Source: Methanoregula sp. SKADARSKE-2 (GTDB lineage Archaea; Halobacteriota; Methanomicrobia; Methanomicrobiales; Methanospirillaceae). From it: a stretch of 64,000 nt of DNA. Below, in pieces: positions 55,021 to 62,618 of the stretch. Location: the NCBI GenBank assembly GCA_030919125.1, contig CP121470.1, positions 1,302,001 to 1,366,000 of the forward strand, in the 5' to 3' direction. The notes below the pieces were generated by a model that did not search any database, was not told where the DNA came from, and worked only from the letters and a program-made list of their open reading frames with translations. The stretch's first letter is position 1, and each line of letters opens with the position of its first letter. Made by a program: the position numbers and the translations under genes.

Positions 55021-55410
55021 TCTTTCTCAGGTACAATCTTAGCCGGAGAAGAATAAAAGGGAAGTGCGGGTGACGGGCCACTGGCTTTGCGGAGATCCGG
55101 ACCCGGCATCCTCCAGGGGCTGACCATTGGACAGTACGGCCTTCAATCATTTCTGGACTGAAAGGAGTGTGTCTCCGAAAACATTTTGGACGGGAGGTCC
55201 GGTTTTTAATTTTGTAGGGGGGCTACCCAATGTCCGAATACTATACTCCGAAGTAAAAACGGTTTTTTTCCGATTGGCTTCCGGAGGGGGACTTGGTTTT
55301 TTGTAAAAATTTTGGTCTCAACCAATAAGTGACGGGTTGCTCCCAGAAAAAAACCTGAACGGGAAGGCTTTGAAAAGAGCCGCGAAAAAATATCGTAGAA
55401 AAAAGGAGAG
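55021..55410. other. Gap before the L10e gene, with T-rich terminator
   Basis: 390 bases with no supported gene. On the minus strand T-rich runs at 55385-55405 follow the L10e stop and should end its transcript. Near 55247-55288 an imperfect inverted repeat pairs CTCCGAAG with CTTCCGGAG. Confidence 0.4.
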
Positions 55411-56094
55411 TTACTTCTTGCCGCCCTTTGAAGGGGCTGCGCCTTTCTTCTCATCCTTTGCGGGGGCTGCTGCCTTGCCGGCATCCTTCGCGCCCTTTGC
55501 AACCTCTGCTGCTGCTTCTTCGGTAACGACCGGTGCCGCAACGATCTTCTCACCGACGAGCTTGGGGGCAGCGATGATCTTGCCGCTGACCTTCAGCACA
55601 CTGGTCTTCAGATGGGACGGGGACGGGAGCTTGTATCCCGCGTGGTTCAGGGCATCCTTGATCTTCTCAAGGTACTGGGGGGTGGAATAGACGGTCATAA
55701 GTTTCTGGCCGGCCTCGACACGGGCTGCCGTGCCGACTGCCTTGCCGAATGCAAGGCGCATACCTTCCGAGACACGGTCCGCACCAGCGCCGGTTGCCTG
55801 CTTGTTCTCCCGAAGAACGTGGTGGGGGAAGACCCGTACCTTGAAGTGGAAGTTTGACCTGCCGACATCCTTCATCAGCCTCCGGTTCGCGGTAATGCGG
55901 GCCGCTTCAAGGGCGCTGTGCCGGATCTGGCATGCTTCTTCAACAACGAGATCAACTTCTGTCGGGAACTCCTGCGAGAGGTTGCCCATCTCGAACTGTA
56001 CAATCTTGCTTCCCGGAACACCGCCCATGTATTTCCTTCGGGTATAGGCTTTCTTCGAGATGTTCCTGTACATCTTTGCCGGTTTTCTGACCAT
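55411..56094 (-). CDS. rpl10e: Ribosomal protein L10e (uL16 family) with long C-terminal tail
   Basis: Large-subunit protein that contacts the A-site region. The 227-aa protein has the full L10e core of about 165 residues: [20 protein letters not shown] at the N-terminus, the [22 protein letters not shown] segment split over residues 92-113, and [27 protein letters not shown]. After residue 165 comes an extra tail of about 60 residues made mainly of Ala, Lys, Val and Glu (for example [33 protein letters not shown]). Such a tail is unusual for L10e. Confidence 0.93.
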   Translation of the reverse strand: MVRKPAKMYRNISKKAYTRRKYMGGVPGSKIVQFEMGNLSQEFPTEVDLVVEEACQIRHSALEAARITANRRLMKDVGRSNFHFKVRVFPHHVLRENKQATGAGADRVSEGMRLAFGKAVGTAARVEAGQKLMTVYSTPQYLEKIKDALNHAGYKLPSPSHLKTSVLKVSGKIIAAPKLVGEKIVAAPVVTEEAAAEVAKGAKDAGKAAAPAKDEKKGAAPSKGGKK

Positions 56095-56230
56095 CGCGTC
56101 CTACTCCTGTGTACTATTGGCAAAAGCGGGCATAATTATCGATGAAATTGATAGGTAACCATGCCGGTACGCTTCACAAACTGCTTTAATAAAATGGAGA
56201 TGCGGCCTATTAAACCTTACTGGAGCATCC

Positions 56231-56974
56231 TTACTGGTTAATAAGATCGAGAACAAACCGCCGGACTTTTGCAAAGTCCACACTGGTCCGATCCCGGGGC
56301 CGGTCCTCTTCGATAGTTACGATCTCGCGGATATGCCCGGGCCGGGGCGAGAGGACGACAATCCGGTCCGCAAGGAAGACCGCCTCGTCCACACTGTGCG
56401 TGACAAAGATGATGGTCTTCCGGGTCTTGACCCAGATATCGATGAGATCGAGCTGGAGCTTGTTCCGGGTCTGGGCATCGAGCGCCCCGAAGGGCTCGTC
56501 CATTAAAAGGACCGATGGCTCCACGGCAAGTGCCCTGACAACCGCCACACGCTGGCGCATCCCTCCTGACAACTCATACGGGTAACTGTTCCCAAAACCG
56601 GAGAGCCCGGCAAGTGCAAGGTACTTTTCGACAACAGGCTGGATCCCGGTTTTTTTGACACCCTGCAGCTCAAGACCGAACGCAATATTCTCGTTCACCG
56701 TGCGCCACGGGTACAGGGAGTAGTCCTGAAAGATCATCCCCAGTTTCGGGTTGGGGCGGTCAACGGTCATTCCGTCCATCAGCACACAGCCGGATGTCGG
56801 GTGATCGAGACCCGCAATAATCCGGAGGAGGGTCGTCTTCCCGCACCCGCTGGGGCCAAGCAGGCAGATGAACTCCGAATCGCCGACTTCGAAGTTGATA
56901 TCCGAGAGCGAAGTCACCAGTTCCCGCCCACCCTTGACAAACTGTTTCGAGAGATGATCAATTCTCAGGGTCAT
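56231..56974 (-). CDS. ABC transporter ATP-binding protein (nitrate/sulfonate/taurine type)
   Basis: 247-aa ATPase of an importer. Walker A GPSGCGKTT is at 40-48, the signature LSGGMRQRVAV near 139, Walker B VLLMDEPFGALD near 158-169 and the switch His in VTHSVDEAVFLADR near 193. The sequence is closest to SsuB/TauB/NrtC-like ATPases. It overlaps the permease gene by 4 bases and follows the binding protein and permease in one operon. Confidence 0.9.
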   Translation of the reverse strand: MTLRIDHLSKQFVKGGRELVTSLSDINFEVGDSEFICLLGPSGCGKTTLLRIIAGLDHPTSGCVLMDGMTVDRPNPKLGMIFQDYSLYPWRTVNENIAFGLELQGVKKTGIQPVVEKYLALAGLSGFGNSYPYELSGGMRQRVAVVRALAVEPSVLLMDEPFGALDAQTRNKLQLDLIDIWVKTRKTIIFVTHSVDEAVFLADRIVVLSPRPGHIREIVTIEEDRPRDRTSVDFAKVRRFVLDLINQ

Positions 56975-57771
56975 CGTTCCAGCTCCCTCCAGGCAAACGA
57001 GTGGCTGTCAACGAGCTTGAAGAGGTAGTCGCAGCCGATGCCGATGATCCCGATGACGATCATTCCTGCGATGATGACCGGCACCTGACCGAAGTTATAG
57101 GACGAGATGATGAGGTATCCGAGGCCGGAGTTCGTCCCCGGCATCATCTCTGCCGCGACTACGCACATCCATGCGATACCGAACCCGACCCGGAGGCCGG
57201 TCCAGATCGTCGGGGCGGCTCCCGGCAGGATGACCCGGGAAAGGATCTGCCGTTCCTTTGCTCCGAGGATCTGCGCGGCCTCGATCCAGGTCTTCTTTAC
57301 CCCTTTGACCCCGTCGAGCGTGTTCAGGAGGATCGGGAAGAAGGCGCCCATGCCGATGATAAAGATCATGGAGACCAGACCGATCTTGAACCACGCGAGC
57401 GTGAGCGGGACCCATGCAAGGGGCGGGATGGGCCGGAGGAGCTGCATCAACGAATCGAAGAGGTCGTGCACAATCTCCGACCTTCCCATTCCGACTCCGA
57501 GGGGGATTGCGAGGCCCGCGGCAGCGAGGAAACCGGCAATGACCCGCTCAAGGCTGATGATCGCGTTGTCGAACAGGCTTCCGGAACCAAACGTCAGTTC
57601 CCCGCTGAACGGGTTCAGGAGCACGGCAAAGACGGTCTCGAGCCGGGGGAGGATGAACGTTTTATTGAGCAGGATCGCGGCAACTTCCCATCCGACGATG
57701 ATGGCAACGGGAAGGAGGATCTTGAGGAGGGAGCGCGACGGGATAGCATGCCTGAAGGAGCTGCGGTTCAT
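56971..57771 (-). CDS. ABC transporter permease (SsuC/TauC-like)
   Basis: 266-aa inner-membrane protein with about six transmembrane segments. The cytoplasmic EAA loop is visible in EAAQILGAKERQILSRVILPGAAP (about 163-186, split over helices 4 and 5), the contact site for the ATPase. Resembles permeases for sulfonates, taurine or nitrate, whose substrate here is unknown. It lies 63 bases after the binding-protein gene. Confidence 0.9.
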   Translation of the reverse strand: MNRSSFRHAIPSRSLLKILLPVAIIVGWEVAAILLNKTFILPRLETVFAVLLNPFSGELTFGSGSLFDNAIISLERVIAGFLAAAGLAIPLGVGMGRSEIVHDLFDSLMQLLRPIPPLAWVPLTLAWFKIGLVSMIFIIGMGAFFPILLNTLDGVKGVKKTWIEAAQILGAKERQILSRVILPGAAPTIWTGLRVGFGIAWMCVVAAEMMPGTNSGLGYLIISSYNFGQVPVIIAGMIVIGIIGIGCDYLFKLVDSHSFAWRELER

Positions 57772-57834
57772 GAGACGTGAATTCCTGTATTGATGTACGA
57801 CCGCGGGAAGAAAAAGATAATTGTAGGATCGGTT

Positions 57835-59082
57835 TTACGAGGACTCCTTAAAGGAGAGGCCGCTGTCTTTGAGGGCGAACTGGAGCAGGACGTCCTGGAT
57901 TGAGCCCTTTCCGGGCGCTGCGATCTTCAGCGGGTTGCCGGCTGCAGATCTCTGCTGTGCCCATGCGACGAAGCTCTTCCAGTCAGTTACCGGTGCATTT
58001 GGATCGACAATCAGACCGGATCCTTCGGTGTTGACCGGGTTGATGATCTTGATCGGGGTTCCCTTGTCTATCGCTGCGATCGCGGGGGGCACACCGAGGT
58101 AGCCCATCTGGACGATATCGGTTGCCGCCATCTGCATGACCTGGGGGCCTGCATCGCCACCGACAAGCCTGACTTCCGCTACCGGTACGCCGTTCACGAT
58201 CAGGTCAGCCATATCCGGGCGGGCCATTGTTGCATCGCGGGGCTTGAGGGCAATGCCGTACGTGTTGTTGAAGTACTGCCATTTCTTGAGCGCGATATGG
58301 AGCGCAGCAGAGTGCATGTCCCCATTCAAGTACCCGATGGTGATCGGCTCGATCATCTTTGCCGGTGTCCTGAAGGAGTTTCCTGCAACCATCGCTTTTG
58401 CACTCTGGTAGGGTGCGAAGTTGAAGAGCTGGGCGTCGAGCCGGGCAGAGTCCGAGGTCTTCAGCTGGTTTGTAACGTACCCGAGCTGGATCTGGGTGTT
58501 CACGAACTGCTTGGTCGCATTGACCCATGCAGGAGTCGGCTCGTTGGTGTACTTCACGGTGGGAAATGCATCTTCAAGAACGTCGACCGAGGGGACGGTT
58601 ACATTGCCGTACGTGAAGTTGCTGCCGCCGACAAGGAACGCCGCATCGAGCTGGGAGGCCTCCTCCGGGTGGTCAATGATATATTTGCTTGAGAGCTGGG
58701 TGAGGGCACTCACCGAGGAGACGATCCCGGGGTTCTGGGCAATGAGCGAATCGCTTGCAAAGAGGATGCAGCAGGGGTGGTTGGCATTGCTCGCAATCGG
58801 GGGGAGGTTCCCGGAGTAGGCAACCACTTTCCCAAGCTTGCTCTCGCTGCCGATGGAGACGAAAGGCTGCCATGCGATATACCCGTCGATCTGTTTTGTG
58901 GCAAGGAGCATCGGCATCGGGCCGACACCTTTGCTGTACAGGATTCCTACGGTCGCTCCGGCTTCTGCCGGGGCGGTCGTTGTTGCTGGTGTTCCGGATC
59001 CGGCCGGCTGCGTGCAGCCGGCGATGAGCAGCAAAATAATGGCTGCGACAAGCACAAGTGCCGTGAATCGAAGAGATCTCAT
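57835..59082 (-). CDS. ABC importer substrate-binding lipoprotein, apparently circularly permuted
   Basis: 415 aa from the ATG at 59082. The signal peptide with lipobox (LLLIAGC, Cys near residue 23) is followed by a Thr/Ala/Pro linker. Then comes the C-terminal lobe of a nitrate/taurine-type binding protein: IDGYIAWQPFV and NHPCCILFASD, which normally follow the N-lobe. The N-lobe comes afterwards: VPVAEVRLVGGDAGP, VPPAIAAIDKGTPIKII, GSGLIVDPNAP and APGKGSIQDVLLQFALKDSGL, and the protein ends there. So the usual N-lobe/C-lobe order appears swapped around a new start. A longer start at 59154 is unlikely, because the lipobox would sit too far in. Confidence 0.75.
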   Translation of the reverse strand: MRSLRFTALVLVAAIILLLIAGCTQPAGSGTPATTTAPAEAGATVGILYSKGVGPMPMLLATKQIDGYIAWQPFVSIGSESKLGKVVAYSGNLPPIASNANHPCCILFASDSLIAQNPGIVSSVSALTQLSSKYIIDHPEEASQLDAAFLVGGSNFTYGNVTVPSVDVLEDAFPTVKYTNEPTPAWVNATKQFVNTQIQLGYVTNQLKTSDSARLDAQLFNFAPYQSAKAMVAGNSFRTPAKMIEPITIGYLNGDMHSAALHIALKKWQYFNNTYGIALKPRDATMARPDMADLIVNGVPVAEVRLVGGDAGPQVMQMAATDIVQMGYLGVPPAIAAIDKGTPIKIINPVNTEGSGLIVDPNAPVTDWKSFVAWAQQRSAAGNPLKIAAPGKGSIQDVLLQFALKDSGLSFKESS

Positions 59083-59180
59083 GGAGGAAATGTTGTTCAG
59101 TCCGTAATAAAAAAGTGCTCTATAGGAGAGCAATCCCTTCTCCAATTGTATCATTTTTTCTTTAAATTCTCCAAAAAGTA

Positions 59181-59206
59181 TTCTGGATTGATATTAATGT
59201 CCAGAA
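59181..59206. promoter_or_regulatory. Inverted repeat between the regulator and the ABC operon
   Basis: TTCTGGA (59181-59187) and TCCAGAA (59200-59206) form a perfect 7-base inverted repeat with a 12-base A/T-rich spacer. It lies between the divergent binding-protein gene and the regulator gene, so it is a candidate operator. No similar site was searched for elsewhere. Confidence 0.4.
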
Positions 59207-59304
59207 CAGGATGCCGAAAAATATCGTAAAACCTGGTTCTTTGCCCGGGTTCGGGGACAATTCAGGAAAATATTTTGTGAATTTAACCCAATTGCATCTC
59301 TATT

Positions 59305-59832
59305 ATGGTACAGGTCGACCCGATCGACAAGCTCATACGCGCTGCTCTTATCTCCGATGAAGAGTCTGTCTTAACCCTTACCCATCTTCTCCACCACCTC
59401 CGTATCAGCGTCCGGGAATTGTCCGAGAAGAGCGGGATCGCACAGAGCTCACCCTATAAGATATTGCATGGCAAGGGATCGCCCAACTTTGCCACCCTCA
59501 GGGAGATCATCAATGCCCTCCGCCAGTTCTATCATGGGGGCGAGGAAGACTTCATCCGCTTGATTGCTGCCCGGCAAGTCCTTGAGAGCGTGGAGGACCG
59601 GGTCATCGATATTGAGGGGCATCGGCGGAGGGTCCGGGAATACCCGGTTCATACCATGGAAGATGCGATCGTTGCTGCAGTCCGGGCCGGGAGGGGGGCG
59701 CCCGCGATCGTTTGTGCACCCATCGTTTCCAGTGTCATCGAGCAACTCGTCCACATCCCGGTTGCAACCATCATTCCCAGTGAATCGGTCAAGAGAGCTA
59801 TCGAAGGTGCGGCTCGCAAGGTGTGGTTTTAA
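59305..59832 (+). CDS. Transcriptional regulator, HTH plus ligand domain (COG1709-like)
   Basis: A 175-aa protein. An N-terminal XRE-like helix-turn-helix is visible: RISVRELSEKSGIAQSSPYKILHGKGSPN (split; about 34-62). The remaining 100 residues (DIEGHRRRVREYPVHTMEDAIVAAVRAGRG, and IPVATIIPSESVKRAI) form a small ligand or dimer domain found in archaeal predicted regulators. It lies divergently from the ABC operon, with an inverted repeat between, so it may control that operon or argH, which follows 57 bases later. Confidence 0.75.
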   Translation: MVQVDPIDKLIRAALISDEESVLTLTHLLHHLRISVRELSEKSGIAQSSPYKILHGKGSPNFATLREIINALRQFYHGGEEDFIRLIAARQVLESVEDRVIDIEGHRRRVREYPVHTMEDAIVAAVRAGRGAPAIVCAPIVSSVIEQLVHIPVATIIPSESVKRAIEGAARKVWF

Positions 59833-59889
59833 TCGATGCGCGACCAAACATTGAGCAGGTAACTACCAATAAACCAGGGAGGTTAACGG

Positions 59890-61383
59890 ATGCGAACGGA
59901 CGTAGTAAGGCTGGGGCGCCTTTCCGGCGAGAGGACGGGAGAGATGATGAAATTCCTCTCATCTATGCGTGCTGACCGCTGCATTGCCGATGCCGATATC
60001 CTTGTCGATATTGCGCACGTGCTGATGCTGGATAAGCAGAAGATCATCGACCGCGAGATAACGAAAGAACTGATCCCCCCGCTGCTCGAACTCTTCGATG
60101 AGGGAATTCCCGAAGAGGTCTTCGACGACCGGTTCGAGGACGTCCACGCGGGGATCGAGTCGCTGATAATCGAGGCGATCGGTGCCGAGGCCGGGGGACG
60201 GATGCACATGGGACGCTCCCGGAACGATGAGGTCGCAACCTGTATCCGGATCAAGCTCCGGGAAGACCTCCTCAAGCAGATGTCAGCACTCTTAAAGGTC
60301 CGGGAGGTCCTGGTCGCCCTCTCGGAGCAGCACATCGAGACGGTGATGCCGGGATTCACCCACCTGCAGCATGCCCAGCCGACCGTCCTTGCCCATCACC
60401 TTCTCGCGTACGAGCAGCTCTTCTCCCGGGATTTTGACCGGCTGAAAGAGGCCTATGCCCGGGTCAACCTCTCCCCGCTCGGGGCCGCAGCGTTCGCCTC
60501 GACCGGCTATCCGATCAACCGCGAATATACCGCGACTTTGCTCGGTTTTGACGGTGTTGCGGCAAACACCATGGACGCGGTCGCCTCCCGCGACTTCGCA
60601 CTGGAGACACTCGCATCCCTCTCCATCCTCATGACCAACACGAGCCGGCTCTGCGAGGAGCTGGTTATCTGGAGCACCTCCTTTGTGAAATTTGTCAGTC
60701 TCGACGATGCATTCTGTTCGACTTCTTCCATCATGCCCCAGAAGAAGAATCCGGACACTGCCGAGATCATGCGGGCGAAGACCGGCTCGGTCTTCGGCGC
60801 GTTCACGGGAGCTTTCGTCACGGTCAAAGGCCTCCCGATGAGCTACAACCGCGACCTGCAGGAGCTCACCCCCCATATCTGGCGCGGGATGCGGGATGCA
60901 AAGGAAAGTCTCCGGCTCCTCGTAGACATGCTCTCCAGCGCCACGTTTGACACTGAACGGATGAGGGAAGAAGCGGCAAGAGGGTTCTCGACGGCTACGG
61001 AGCTTGCCGATACCCTGGTCAGGTCGTACGGCCTGCCGTTCAGGACGGCCCACAATATCGTAGGGCGGGCGGTCAAGAAGGGCGATCTCTCGCTCACTAC
61101 CCTTGAAGAGGCGGCAAAGGAACTGGATCCAGGCCTCTCTCTTATGGGAAAGGCACTCACTCAGGCTGCTATCGATGAAGTTCTCGAAGCTCAGTACTCG
61201 GTCTCCCTGCGGAAGGCAACCGGGGGCCCGGCCCCGCTCGCGATCAAGATCGCGATAGGAGAACGCAAGAAACAGCTCGACGCGGACTCATGCGTTATCG
61301 ATGAGAAGCTCGCAAAACTGAAGAGAGCAAAGGAAGATCTTATTGCCGATGCACGGAGGCTGGTACCATTACAAGCGGAATAG
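59890..61383 (+). CDS. argH: Argininosuccinate lyase
   Basis: Releases fumarate to make arginine, the last step of arginine synthesis. 497 aa. The three family regions are SRNDEVATCIRIKLR (110-124), THLQHAQPTVLAHH (157-170, catalytic His) and SSIMPQKKNPDTAE (279-292, with the catalytic Ser). A GGGAGGT ribosome-binding sequence lies before the ATG. The last 60 residues (about 430-497) are a helical tail. It starts 57 bases after the regulator. Confidence 0.96.
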   Translation: MRTDVVRLGRLSGERTGEMMKFLSSMRADRCIADADILVDIAHVLMLDKQKIIDREITKELIPPLLELFDEGIPEEVFDDRFEDVHAGIESLIIEAIGAEAGGRMHMGRSRNDEVATCIRIKLREDLLKQMSALLKVREVLVALSEQHIETVMPGFTHLQHAQPTVLAHHLLAYEQLFSRDFDRLKEAYARVNLSPLGAAAFASTGYPINREYTATLLGFDGVAANTMDAVASRDFALETLASLSILMTNTSRLCEELVIWSTSFVKFVSLDDAFCSTSSIMPQKKNPDTAEIMRAKTGSVFGAFTGAFVTVKGLPMSYNRDLQELTPHIWRGMRDAKESLRLLVDMLSSATFDTERMREEAARGFSTATELADTLVRSYGLPFRTAHNIVGRAVKKGDLSLTTLEEAAKELDPGLSLMGKALTQAAIDEVLEAQYSVSLRKATGGPAPLAIKIAIGERKKQLDADSCVIDEKLAKLKRAKEDLIADARRLVPLQAE

Positions 61384-61394
61384 AATCAAGCGGC

Positions 61395-62618
61395 GTGAAA
61401 TCCGGTGACATCGTCCGGTGCGAATACGGCGGGACGTCCCGGAAGGGTACGTACATCACGAGCAGGAACGGGATGTCGGTCATCAAGCTGGACTCAGGAT
61501 ATAATATCGGAATCCCCCCGCAGTCATGCAGCTCTGTCGAACGCCCGGTCATCGAACCCGGAAAGAAACTTGAGCTCGTGCAGGACAAAAACCTGCCTGA
61601 ACTCGCCATCGTCTCGACCGGCGGCACGATCGCAAGCCGCATCGATTACCGGACCGGGTCCGTAACCAGCCAGTCGGATGCTGCGGCGATCCTGCACGCG
61701 ATCCCCGAGCTGAAGAAAGTCGCGAATTTTACCACCAGGTCGCTCTATACGATCCTCTCGGAGAACATGACCCCCCGGATCTGGCAGGAGCTTGCCCGGG
61801 CGGTCTTTGAAGAGATCCAGCGGGGAGTTACGGGGGTTATTGTTACCCACGGTACGGATACGATGACCTACACGGCCGCGGCGCTCAGCTTTATGATCGA
61901 TACACCGGTCCCGATCATTCTTGTAGGATCCCAGCGGTCGGCCGACAGGCCATCAAGCGATAATGCTATGAACGCGGTCTGCGCTGCAAGAGCAGCCCGC
62001 AGTGATCTCGGGGAGGTTGCTGTTGTGATGCATGCCTCAACGAACGACGACGCCTGCTCCATCCACCGGGGCACCCGGGTCCGCAAGATGCACACCTCGC
62101 AGAGGGATGCCTTCCGGAGCATCGGGATCCCCCCGATTGGGACGGTTGCTTACCCGTCGCTCGAAGTGAAATTGAGCTGCGACGCTGCCCGACGCAATTC
62201 CTGCAAGCCTGCGCTTCACGATAAGCTCGACGAGCGCTGCGCTCTGATCGCGTTCCACCCTGGGATATCACCGGATATCCTCGAGGCGTACGAAAGGTAT
62301 CACGGAATCGTCCTTTCTGGAACGGGGCTCGGGCATGTGTGCACGGAACTCATCCCAAATCTCAAAAAACTCATCGACAATGGGACAACGATCATGATGA
62401 CCTCGCAGTGCCTGAACGGGAAGGTATGCGATCGTGTCTATGACACCGGCCGCGATCTGCTGGAGGCCGGCGTCATCGAAGGGGGGGATATGCTCCCCGA
62501 AGTTGCGCTGGTAAAGATGATGTGGGTGCTGGGGAACGAGAAGGATAAGGGGAGGGTGCGACACCTTCTCCTGACGGATCTCAAAGGGGAATGCAACCGG
62601 AGGAGGACCCATGGCTGA
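61395..62618 (+). CDS. gatD: Glu-tRNA(Gln) amidotransferase subunit D
   Basis: Asparaginase-like subunit of the archaeal GatDE enzyme that makes Gln-tRNA(Gln). 407 aa. An N-terminal beta-barrel (about 1-70) precedes the asparaginase fold: STGGTIASRIDYRTG (74-88, first catalytic Thr), VIVTHGTDTMTYTAAALSFM (about 150-170, second catalytic Thr/Asp/Lys region) and VVMHASTNDD. The gene overlaps gatE by 8 bases, so both subunits are coupled. A G7 run near 62486 is within the coding region. Confidence 0.95.
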   Translation: MKSGDIVRCEYGGTSRKGTYITSRNGMSVIKLDSGYNIGIPPQSCSSVERPVIEPGKKLELVQDKNLPELAIVSTGGTIASRIDYRTGSVTSQSDAAAILHAIPELKKVANFTTRSLYTILSENMTPRIWQELARAVFEEIQRGVTGVIVTHGTDTMTYTAAALSFMIDTPVPIILVGSQRSADRPSSDNAMNAVCAARAARSDLGEVAVVMHASTNDDACSIHRGTRVRKMHTSQRDAFRSIGIPPIGTVAYPSLEVKLSCDAARRNSCKPALHDKLDERCALIAFHPGISPDILEAYERYHGIVLSGTGLGHVCTELIPNLKKLIDNGTTIMMTSQCLNGKVCDRVYDTGRDLLEAGVIEGGDMLPEVALVKMMWVLGNEKDKGRVRHLLLTDLKGECNRRRTHG

